Assembly (NCBI GenBank): GCA_002429965.1
Contig: DJBG01000072.1
Location: 40,016-45,247 of the forward strand
Source of the DNA: Hungatella sp. UBA5982
GTDB lineage: Bacteria; Bacillota; Clostridia; Lachnospirales; Lachnospiraceae
Reading direction: 5' to 3'
DNA length: 5,232 bases
The translations under genes and the position numbers were made by a program. The notes below the pieces were generated by a model. The model worked only from the letters and a program-made list of their open reading frames with translations, searched no databases and was not told the DNA's origin. The number at the start of each line of letters is the position of its first letter. Within the stretch, counting starts at the first letter, position 1. Shown here piece after piece: positions 1 through 4,998 of the stretch.

Positions 1-214
1 CCTCATCCTTTTCATATGGCACAGCAGGGTTGTTAAATAAATCTGAAAGCGTTAAGTGTGATAAAACAACTTTAGCTGCAACTCTTTCTTCCGCGCTGCC
101 TGCTGCAACTCCAGCTAATTTATCCCCTGATTTTTCTTCATTTGCCTTCCCCATAACTTCCATTACAGACGAAAATTGATAGGTTTTGCCAAAAAGTTTT
201 GTTTTTAAAATCAT
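1..214 (-). CDS. eutB: Ethanolamine ammonia-lyase large subunit EutB, N-terminal part (cut by window edge)
   Basis: Only the first 71 codons are present; the gene runs off the left edge. The visible protein starts MILKTKLFGKTYQF and continues with the stretches KANEEKSGDKLAGVAAGS (about residues 23-40) and ERVAAKVVLSHL (43-54). From memory these match the N-terminus of enterobacterial EutB (LFG..YQF, KANE.RSGD.LAGVAA, ERVAAK.VLS) nearly residue for residue. EutB is the catalytic large subunit of ethanolamine ammonia-lyase. With EutC it uses adenosylcobalamin to convert ethanolamine to acetaldehyde and ammonia inside the Eut microcompartment. The ATG at 214-212 is preceded by AAGGAGT at 227-221, 6 nt away, and lies 19 nt after the eutA stop, so the two are probably co-transcribed and coupled. 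The active-site residues lie outside the window, so intactness cannot be judged. Confidence 0.95.
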   Translation of the reverse strand, partial: MILKTKLFGKTYQFSSVMEVMGKANEEKSGDKLAGVAAGSAEERVAAKVVLSHLTLSDLFNNPAVPYEKDE

Positions 215-233
215 TGTGCAACTCCTTTTATCA

Positions 234-1664
234 TTAATTAAATACTAATGTCTTTACGATTACTGGTAAAACAGAGCCTTCTGCAATCGGCATTCCGATA
301 TCGATATAATCTCCATTTCGTACATGAACACTATCAATACATACAAAAGGATAATCTTTTGGAAGATGTGCATAAAGGCTATGTCCTAATGCCTTTGCCA
401 TGTCTTCTTTTACTATAATAACAAGTGGCAATTTCTCCTTAATCAACAAATCTAAACCTTTTATCATTTCTTTTGCCAGGCCTTGAATAAACTGGAAGGA
501 AGGGCTATGTGCACCTTCTATCCCTAATCCAATCGTTTGTACTTCTCCATCTACCATAAACCATTTTACTTTTTCTTCAATAATACTCCCTAAATTCCCA
601 CTATTATCGGCACTTTCATCATCTTTAGATAACTGTAATATGGGGATATTCTTAAGTGGAAGTATATCCTCTTTATAGGTGATTGTACTCCCGGAAACAT
701 CAGTGGTGTGTGATCCTGCTCCAACTACTGTTGCACGAATGGTTTCTACAGTTGGAATCAACTTAAGGGCAGTCATAAGAAGGGAACCACTTATTTTCTT
801 ACCTAACAAAAGTCCAATATCACCATATTTAAACGGATTTTGTAAATTTTCTTTTGTAATACCATCTGCTACGCCACCAGAAAATGATATACATTTAATT
901 TGAAGCTTTGTGTTCAATGGTTTGTTGGTTATCAACAAGTCAAAATAAGGACTCTTATTCCCTAATCCAATGCTATTTTCCAGTACTTGTACAAATATAT
1001 CTAAAAGTTTATCTAATTCCTTTAGATTTATCTTTTCATTTAGATGAATTTCTAAAGCTTCTCTTTTAATGATTTCCTTCACTTTGGGTGATATATAACG
1101 AATGATTTCACTTGTATCCACCTTTATCAAGCGGCCTCCAATGTCAAAGCAAGCCGTATCCTCAACATCTCCATTGTTAAATACTGCCAGATTTGTTGTC
1201 CAGCCTCCTATATCAAAGTTTACCGCTGTTGTGTATTGGCTTTCAGAATAGGAATAAGTTCCTGCTCCTTTCCCGGCGATAATACTCTCTAAATCAGGAC
1301 CAGCCGTTGCCACAACAAAATCTCCGGCAAAGCCACTTAAAGCTTTAGCAACTGCCTGGGCATTCTCCTTTCGAACTGTTTCCCCAGTTATAATGACTGC
1401 CCCAGTCTGGATATCTGATTTTGTAATTCCTGCTTTTTTGTATTGCTGCTCTACAAATGCTTTGATACCATCGGAATCTATTAAATTGTTTTCTAATATA
1501 GGAGTAAAGATAATATCACTTTTAAATATCACCTTTTTATCCTTAATGGAAACCCTTGGAATTGTAAAAACTGATGCTATATTTTCAATTGAAAGTTCTG
1601 ATAAAATTAATTGTGTTGTTGATGTTCCAATATCAATACCAACGCTTAATAAAGTTTCAGTCAT
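234..1664 (-). CDS. eutA: Ethanolamine ammonia-lyase reactivating factor EutA
   Basis: This 476-aa protein is close to the usual EutA length (about 470 aa). EutA belongs to the actin/Hsp70-like ATPase superfamily. It uses ATP to release inactivated cobalamin from ethanolamine ammonia-lyase so that fresh adenosylcobalamin can bind. Visible landmarks are the phosphate-1 motif GIDIGTSTTQ (9-18), GAVIITGE (88-95), GDFVVATAGPDLESIIAGKGAG (114-135, family signature), the phosphate-2 region NFDIGGWTTNLAVF (149-162), FDIGGRLI (173-180), SGGVADG (262-268) and the adenosine-side motif RATVVGAGSHT (310-320). The phosphate-2 region has Trp155 where DIGGGT is expected, from a TGG codon at 1202-1200; this may weaken ATP binding. 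The ATG has AAGGGAG about 8 nt upstream. It lies 28 nt after eutS-2 and 19 nt before eutB, its functional partner. The identification is secure; only ATPase competence is in doubt. Confidence 0.96.
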   Translation of the reverse strand: MTETLLSVGIDIGTSTTQLILSELSIENIASVFTIPRVSIKDKKVIFKSDIIFTPILENNLIDSDGIKAFVEQQYKKAGITKSDIQTGAVIITGETVRKENAQAVAKALSGFAGDFVVATAGPDLESIIAGKGAGTYSYSESQYTTAVNFDIGGWTTNLAVFNNGDVEDTACFDIGGRLIKVDTSEIIRYISPKVKEIIKREALEIHLNEKINLKELDKLLDIFVQVLENSIGLGNKSPYFDLLITNKPLNTKLQIKCISFSGGVADGITKENLQNPFKYGDIGLLLGKKISGSLLMTALKLIPTVETIRATVVGAGSHTTDVSGSTITYKEDILPLKNIPILQLSKDDESADNSGNLGSIIEEKVKWFMVDGEVQTIGLGIEGAHSPSFQFIQGLAKEMIKGLDLLIKEKLPLVIIVKEDMAKALGHSLYAHLPKDYPFVCIDSVHVRNGDYIDIGMPIAEGSVLPVIVKTLVFN

Positions 1665-1692
1665 CTTATCTACTCCCTTTGAATATGTTTCA

Positions 1693-2037
1693 TTAAGTGC
1701 TGGATAAAGGTACGACAGTAAAATCCAAAAGACTTTCCATGATTTCTAAAATGTTTTCTAAAGCAATCTTAACCGAGGAAACATCCCCTATTATAACCAC
1801 TGCACCAGAAAATCTGTCAACAAAACCAATTTCAATTTCAGCGGCTTTTGTTGCTATATCTACAACAATAATTGATGCTTCACTCGGTGTTATAGATAAA
1901 ATACCGAATGCTTCATTTCCAGATTGTGCTATTCCAACCTTTTGATATAGTTCTGAATCAGGTTTTGCAATAACATGTGCAACGGTGATTTGTTTACCAG
2001 GAACATATTCCTGTATAATTCTCTCATTTACATCCAA
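1693..2037 (-). CDS. eutS: Bacterial microcompartment shell protein EutS, second copy (EutS/PduU family)
   Basis: This 114-aa protein matches EutS/PduU shell proteins (about 111-116 aa) without gaps over most of its length. The N-terminal ERIIQEYVPGKQITVAH (5-21) is the segment that forms the small beta-barrel over the hexamer pore in this circularly permuted BMC-domain family. GILSITPSEASIIVVDIA (45-62) and [17 protein letters not shown] (70-86) are the other signatures. It should form hexamers in the shell enclosing the ethanolamine enzymes. The start is TTG (2037-2035), chosen because a strong GAGGTGAT lies just upstream (2048-2041) and the family begins at this point. It lies 24 nt after eutG and 28 nt before eutA. 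It is about half identical to the other EutS in this operon (hand alignment, 57 of 114 positions), so this is an old or separately acquired paralogue rather than a recent duplicate. It retains a Gly (G40) near the place where E. coli EutS has the bend-inducing G39. Confidence 0.95.
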   Translation of the reverse strand: MDVNERIIQEYVPGKQITVAHVIAKPDSELYQKVGIAQSGNEAFGILSITPSEASIIVVDIATKAAEIEIGFVDRFSGAVVIIGDVSSVKIALENILEIMESLLDFTVVPLSST

Positions 2038-2061
2038 GTAATCACCTCATTTAATCATAAT

Positions 2062-3201
2062 TTATTTAAATGATTTCCCTAGAACACTAATTATATCCTC
2101 TTTCGTTGGAACAATAGGGTTTGTTGCTGTACAACGATCTGCAAGAGCAGCTTCTGCTATTACATTTTTATCTGATTCAAATTGTTCCTTGTTCACTCCC
2201 CATTCAGAAAGACTCTTTGGAATGGAAAGTGTCTTTTCAAGTGCAAGGATTGCGTTCACTAAACTTCGTACACCCATTTGTGCATTTCCTGCATTTAATC
2301 CTAAGAATTTAGCTATTTCAGCATAACGATTTGCAACAGGGGAATTATTTTTACGGTAATCTCCTTCAATAATTCCTGCATTATAACGAATAATATTTGG
2401 TAATAAGATACCATTTATTCTTCCATGCGGTATATGCCAACGTGCTCCTGCTGCATGTGCTATCCCATGATTTAGCCCTAATGAGGCTGTGTTAAAGGCC
2501 ATTCCAGCCATTGTTGATGCCATATGCATTTTTTCACGTGCTACTTTATCATTTCCATCTTTATAAGCCCGCTCTAAATAAGTGAATACATAACATATTG
2601 CTTTTTCACTTAAGGCATCAGAGATATCATTGGCACTAGTGGAAACATAAGCTTCTATCGCATGAGTAAGAACATCAATGCCCGTATCAGCAGTTTGCTT
2701 AGGTGGTAAACCTGCAACAAGACCAGAATCTATAATTGCTTCATCTGGCAATATTTGATCCGTAATCAAAGGATATTTTGTTCCCTTTTCATCATCAGTG
2801 ATAATCGAAAAATTCGTAACCTCTGAACCCGTTCCACTAGTTGTAGGAATCGTGACAAATCGTATCCCACGAAATCGATCAGTCAATTTACCAAAATAGA
2901 GCATAGCTTTTGCTGCATCGATAGCAGAGCCACCGCCTATTGCTAATAAAATTGTGGCCGAAAAACCTTTGCTGGATTCTAACCCGGCAACAATGTTATC
3001 AATTGGGGGATCTGGAATGACTTCAGAAAACACCATTGTTTCAGTGCTGCTATCAATATAACTTTTAATATGTGAAAGTAACTCTGATGAAGCAATAAAA
3101 GAATCTGTTACTATCAAAATCTTCTCATTTTTGAAATCTGATAATCGTTTCAAGCTTTCGTCACCAACGTACAATGTTGTTCCAAATCTTATTTCTTGCA
3201 T
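2062..3201 (-). CDS. eutG: Iron-dependent alcohol dehydrogenase, EutG/PduQ type
   Basis: This 379-aa group III (iron-activated) NAD-dependent alcohol dehydrogenase would reduce acetaldehyde to ethanol and regenerate NAD+ for the aldehyde dehydrogenase of the microcompartment. In mature numbering, the nucleotide-binding GGGSAIDAAKA is at 89-99 and IPTTSGTGSEVT at 118-129. The metal ligands are Asp176 and His180 (GIDVLTHAIEA), His245 (GLNHGIAH) and His259 (IPHG). The 4-residue Asp-His spacing and 14-residue His-His spacing match the family (for example FucO), so it looks active. The overall pattern resembles PduQ (1-propanol dehydrogenase) as much as E. coli EutG; the eut context makes acetaldehyde the likely substrate. 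I chose the ATG at 3201 because AGGAGGAG (3218-3211) lies 9 nt upstream. An ATG 12 codons earlier (3237) is preceded only by T-rich DNA without a Shine-Dalgarno and would add a non-family extension. It follows the longest gap in the operon, 78 nt. Confidence 0.93.
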   Translation of the reverse strand: MQEIRFGTTLYVGDESLKRLSDFKNEKILIVTDSFIASSELLSHIKSYIDSSTETMVFSEVIPDPPIDNIVAGLESSKGFSATILLAIGGGSAIDAAKAMLYFGKLTDRFRGIRFVTIPTTSGTGSEVTNFSIITDDEKGTKYPLITDQILPDEAIIDSGLVAGLPPKQTADTGIDVLTHAIEAYVSTSANDISDALSEKAICYVFTYLERAYKDGNDKVAREKMHMASTMAGMAFNTASLGLNHGIAHAAGARWHIPHGRINGILLPNIIRYNAGIIEGDYRKNNSPVANRYAEIAKFLGLNAGNAQMGVRSLVNAILALEKTLSIPKSLSEWGVNKEQFESDKNVIAEAALADRCTATNPIVPTKEDIISVLGKSFK

Positions 3202-3279
3202 AGCATACTTCTCCTCCTTCCTAATAAAAAAATTCATTAAAAAATAGTCACTTAATTCAGAAAAAATGTATGATTAATT

Positions 3280-3858
3280 TTATAAATCCTCTTTTTTCAA
3301 ATCTATATGGAATACTTTCCCACTTCTTTCATAAAGCACATCTTTTATGCCTTCATTTACATTAGCAACACGCGCTACGGAAAAAAGGTAATCAGATAAG
3401 CGGTTAACAAAAATCAAAACTTCTTCATTCATATCATTCGTCCATTGGAACGTTACGATCTCTCTTTCTGCTCTCCTGGCAATTGTTCTGCAAATATGCA
3501 AAATACTCGCTGCTTGTGAACCGCCTGGCAAAATAAAAGATTCCACTTCCGGAGTAATATCTACATGGGCATCAATACATTTTTCAATCCACTCCGTTAA
3601 AGCAGGTGTAACCCGGTATGTTCCTTTTCCTTTTGGAGTTGCTAAATCATTGCCACAATCAAATAAACACTGTTGGATCTGTGTTAATTCCTTTTTCAAA
3701 GAATCATTGTTTTTTATAAGTGTAATAGCATAACCTACAAAACTATTTAATTCGTCAATAGTTCCATATGCTTTAATACGTTCACTATCTTTTGCTAATT
3801 GAATACCGCCGATTATCCTAGTATATCCTTTATCACCTGTTCTAGTATAAATTTGCAA
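3280..3858 (-). CDS. pduO: PduO-type ATP:cob(I)alamin adenosyltransferase
   Basis: This 192-aa protein transfers the 5'-deoxyadenosyl group of ATP to cob(I)alamin, making the adenosylcobalamin needed by EutBC. It has the N-terminal ATP-binding signature IYTRTGDKG (3-11), then KDSERIKAYGTIDELNSFVG (23-42), the loop ILPGGSQAA (109-117), CRTIARRAER (123-132) and FVNRLSDYLFSVAR (150-163). These are hallmarks of the PduO/MMAB trimeric family and not of the unrelated EutT or CobA types, although it fills the EutT role here. The length is that of the single catalytic domain, without the extra C-terminal domain of Salmonella PduO. The start is TTG at 3858-3856, with GGAGG at 3873-3869. The family begins exactly here and no in-frame ATG lies just upstream. 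The eutP stop is only 5 nt away and lies between this ribosome binding site and the start, which suggests translational coupling. Confidence 0.94.
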   Translation of the reverse strand: MQIYTRTGDKGYTRIIGGIQLAKDSERIKAYGTIDELNSFVGYAITLIKNNDSLKKELTQIQQCLFDCGNDLATPKGKGTYRVTPALTEWIEKCIDAHVDITPEVESFILPGGSQAASILHICRTIARRAEREIVTFQWTNDMNEEVLIFVNRLSDYLFSVARVANVNEGIKDVLYERSGKVFHIDLKKEDL

Positions 3859-3863
3859 ATTTA

Positions 3864-4301
3864 TTATTCCTCCTTAGAAAGATAGGCAATCAACTCTGCC
3901 ACTCCTTTATCTTCAACAGCAGAGAGTCGAAAAATTTTCTCAACACCTGCTAATTCTAATCTTTTCTCCGCATTTATAATGGCTTCTTCGTTTGATGCTA
4001 AATCTATCTTTGTAATAATTCCTATACATGGCTTTGTAAAATTTTGTGCAAAATAGGGTGAAAATGTCTGGCTTTGTTCTGTCACGTTACAAACGAATCC
4101 AATGATATCTGAACTAGCAGCCATCATTTGTAAAGCGCTATAGAATCTTCTATGCAATACAAACTCACCCGGTGTGTCAATCATCTGAGAATAGAATTCA
4201 ACTGATTGCGTTTTTTTATATTTAAGGATCTCTCCTTGAATCCTTTGGCAAAGGGTGGTTTTCCCACTTCCAACTGATCCAATTAACATGATTTTCTTCA
4301 T
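3864..4301 (-). CDS. eutP: EutP/PduV-family P-loop GTPase-like protein, possible acetate kinase
   Basis: This 145-aa protein has the features of the small EutP/PduV family. They are a P-loop GSVGSGKTT (8-16), a G3/Walker B element IDTPGE (41-46) followed by the family stretch FVLHRRFYSALQ (47-58), a G4 base-recognition motif TKID (97-100) and a G5-like LSA (126-128). All nucleotide-binding elements look intact and the length is normal. PduV has been linked to microcompartment localisation and movement, and Salmonella EutP has been reported to have acetate kinase activity. Which role applies here cannot be read from sequence. The ATG at 4301-4299 follows eutS-1 by 16 nt. Its ribosome binding site is only moderate (GGTAGG, 4315-4310), so translation may depend on upstream eutS. 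It is followed by the adenosyltransferase after 5 nt. Confidence 0.94.
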   Translation of the reverse strand: MKKIMLIGSVGSGKTTLCQRIQGEILKYKKTQSVEFYSQMIDTPGEFVLHRRFYSALQMMAASSDIIGFVCNVTEQSQTFSPYFAQNFTKPCIGIITKIDLASNEEAIINAEKRLELAGVEKIFRLSAVEDKGVAELIAYLSKEE

Positions 4302-4317
4302 TTTCTATACCTACCTA

Positions 4318-4662
4318 TTATGTTCTTGTTATTTTGGGGACAGAAAACTGCATAAATTCACTTAAATAAATAACAACCTGTTCTATAGCAGATTGTACAG
4401 CGGCTACATCCCCTAGGATAAATACAGACCCACTGAACCTATCAACAAATCCTATTTTAATAGGTGCAGTCTTTTTGGCTATATCTACGGCGATGATTGA
4501 AACCTCTGGTGGGGTTATGGTTAAAATACCAATTGCATGATACTTATCTTCATTCAAGCCTAATTTCTCAAAGATTCGATCATCTGGATTTGCTATAATA
4601 TGTGCTAATGTCACTTGTTTACCTGGTACTGATTCAAATATCTTTCTTTCTAATATATTCAT
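4318..4662 (-). CDS. eutS: Bacterial microcompartment shell protein EutS, first copy (EutS/PduU family)
   Basis: First gene of the operon, 114 aa. [17 protein letters not shown] (10-26), [20 protein letters not shown] (43-62) and [17 protein letters not shown] (70-86) identify the EutS/PduU shell-protein family, and the C-terminus ending ITRT resembles PduU. It should form a hexameric shell tile whose N-terminal strand caps the pore. I chose the ATG at 4662 because GAGGGG (4672-4667) lies just upstream and the family starts here. An in-frame ATG at 4695 would add 11 unrelated residues without a ribosome binding site, and one at 4674 overlaps the ribosome binding site itself. It is about 50 percent identical to the second EutS of this operon over the same ungapped length. 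The segment at 36-42 (LNEDKYH) has no Gly corresponding to the bend-inducing G39 of E. coli EutS. It lies 16 nt before eutP. Confidence 0.94.
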   Translation of the reverse strand: MNILERKIFESVPGKQVTLAHIIANPDDRIFEKLGLNEDKYHAIGILTITPPEVSIIAVDIAKKTAPIKIGFVDRFSGSVFILGDVAAVQSAIEQVVIYLSEFMQFSVPKITRT

Positions 4663-4673
4663 ATAGCCCCTCA

Positions 4674-4686
4674 TTTCATAATGAAA
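4674..4686. repeat. 13-bp perfect palindrome next to the eutS ribosome binding site
   Basis: TTTCAT (4674-4679) and ATGAAA (4681-4686) form a perfect inverted repeat around a single central base. It ends 2 nt upstream of the GAGGGG ribosome binding site of eutS-1 and lies downstream of the proposed -10 box, so it would be in the 5' leader. It could be a small operator or a weak hairpin. AT-rich repeats of this size also arise by chance, so confidence in a function is low. Confidence 0.3.
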
Positions 4687-4718
4687 ACACAACACACATG
4701 ATATTCTTTGCTTTTGTC

Positions 4719-4747
4719 ATTATAAATATGCACTTTATAAACAAATT
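4719..4747 (-). promoter_or_regulatory. Candidate sigma-A promoter of the eut operon
   Basis: Reading the minus strand, a consensus TATAAT lies at 4724-4719. A start about 7 nt further on would give a 5' leader of roughly 50 nt before the eutS-1 ATG (4662). The -35 is poor: ATTTGT (4746-4741, 16-nt spacing) or AATTTG (4747-4742, 17-nt spacing). A strong -10 with a weak -35 covered by a palindrome fits a regulated promoter. This is inference from consensus only. Confidence 0.45.
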
Positions 4748-4769
4748 CTAATCTCTTAGTATTTGTTTA
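4738..4769. repeat. 32-bp near-perfect palindrome over the eutS -35 region (operator or RNA hairpin)
   Basis: The outer arms TAAACAAAT (4738-4746) and ATTTGTTTA (4761-4769) pair over 9 bp. After one T-T mismatch (4747/4760), the inner arms CTAA (4748-4751) and TTAG (4756-4759) pair over 4 bp around the centre TCTC. On the minus strand the centre reads GAGA, a GNRA-type tetraloop. The element covers the proposed -35 of the eut promoter, the classic position for a repressor or activator site. If transcription starts further upstream it would instead fold as an RNA hairpin. No clean T-run follows it on the minus strand, so it does not look like an intrinsic terminator of that strand. Confidence 0.55.
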
Positions 4770-4776
4770 GTTTTTT

Positions 4777-4805
4777 ATAACACAAGTCCACTCCGCTTGT
4801 GCTAT
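4777..4805 (-). repeat. Inverted repeat forming a 10-bp stem with 9-nt loop, upstream of the eutS promoter
   Basis: Read as minus-strand RNA, AUAGCACAAG (4805-4796) pairs with CUUGUGUUAU (4786-4777), one pair being G-U, around the 9-nt loop CGGAGUGGA. The next palindrome starts only 7 nt further on. It is followed by a run of A rather than T, so it is not an intrinsic terminator on this strand. On the plus strand one position becomes an A-C mismatch, which slightly favours a minus-strand RNA structure. Its role is unknown. Confidence 0.4.
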
Positions 4806-4869
4806 TTCCACCAATTTTTCCCATTTATTAAGAATACTCAAACAGCCTTCTATAACCGCATAACTTCCA

Positions 4870-4898
4870 TTGACAAAATTCTCTTTAACATATACACT
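4870..4898 (+). promoter_or_regulatory. Candidate sigma-A promoter for the small ORF and ridA
   Basis: A perfect TTGACA (4870-4875) is followed after 17 nt by TACACT (4893-4898), which matches TATAAT at 4 of 6 positions. TATACA (4891-4896) is an alternative with 15-nt spacing. Initiation would fall near 4903-4905, just at the strong ribosome binding site of the small ORF, giving a leader of only about 14 nt. The -35 is convincing and the -10 is not. Confidence 0.4.
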
Positions 4899-4918
4899 TT
4901 TATAGAGGAGGTGTTGGA

Positions 4919-4987
4919 ATGGAAAATTTTTTATATACTAGAAGCATTGAAAACAATAGATATTCCATCTCTGTCTTTGATAAATAA
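4919..4987 (+). CDS. Small ORF of 22 codons with strong ribosome binding site, possible leader peptide of ridA
   Basis: An ATG at 4919 opens a 22-codon frame ending in TAA at 4985-4987. The peptide starts MENFLYTRSI and ends YSISVFDK. It is not recognised, has no signal or membrane segment, and shows no run of a single amino acid that would mark a classical attenuation peptide. The support is the ribosome binding site: GAGGAGGTG at 4905-4913, among the strongest Shine-Dalgarno matches in the window, with 5 nt to the ATG and a TTGACA promoter candidate just upstream. The ridA-like gene starts 85 nt after its stop. It could be a leader peptide or a small protein. It could also be the 5' remnant of a broken gene, or a chance match in AT-rich DNA. 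Confidence 0.4.
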   Translation: MENFLYTRSIENNRYSISVFDK

Positions 4988-4998
4988 ATTTCTATCAA
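4977..4998. repeat. Inverted repeat TTGATA-N10-TATCAA overlapping the end of the small ORF
   Basis: TTGATA (4977-4982) and TATCAA (4993-4998) are perfect 6-bp arms separated by 10 bp, giving a 22-bp operator-like element with arms about two helical turns across. It lies between the plus-strand promoter candidate and ridA, over the stop codon of the 22-codon ORF. An overlapping AT-rich pair, ATAAATA (4980-4986) and TATTTAT (5007-5013), offers a competing fold. Either could be chance in such AT-rich DNA. Confidence 0.25.

Noticed and set aside
679..2312. Several plus-strand frames of 60-105 codons
   Set aside because: They lie antisense within eutA, eutS-2 and eutG, show no family similarity, and are shadows of those coding sequences.
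3202..3237. Upstream ATG extending eutG by 12 residues
   Set aside because: No Shine-Dalgarno precedes 3237, the extension does not match the family, and AGGAGGAG points clearly to the ATG at 3201.
4663..4695. Upstream ATGs extending eutS-1 by up to 11 residues
   Set aside because: The family begins at the ATG at 4662, which has GAGGGG just before it. The longer start at 4695 has no ribosome binding site, and the ATG at 4674 overlaps the ribosome binding site itself.
4680..4697. Possible CcpA cre site (TGAAAAC at its left end)
   Set aside because: The central CG and the right half do not match the cre consensus.
4700..4712. ANTAR-target-like core AGCAAAGAA in the eutS leader (minus strand)
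   Set aside because: The core resembles the EutV target sequence but no flanking bases pair to form the required hairpin, and there is no second copy or terminator nearby.
4738..4780. Intrinsic terminator on the plus strand (AT-rich stem followed by TTTTTT)
   Set aside because: The stem is almost free of G-C pairs and no plus-strand gene lies upstream within the window to need termination. An operator or leader role for eutS fits better.
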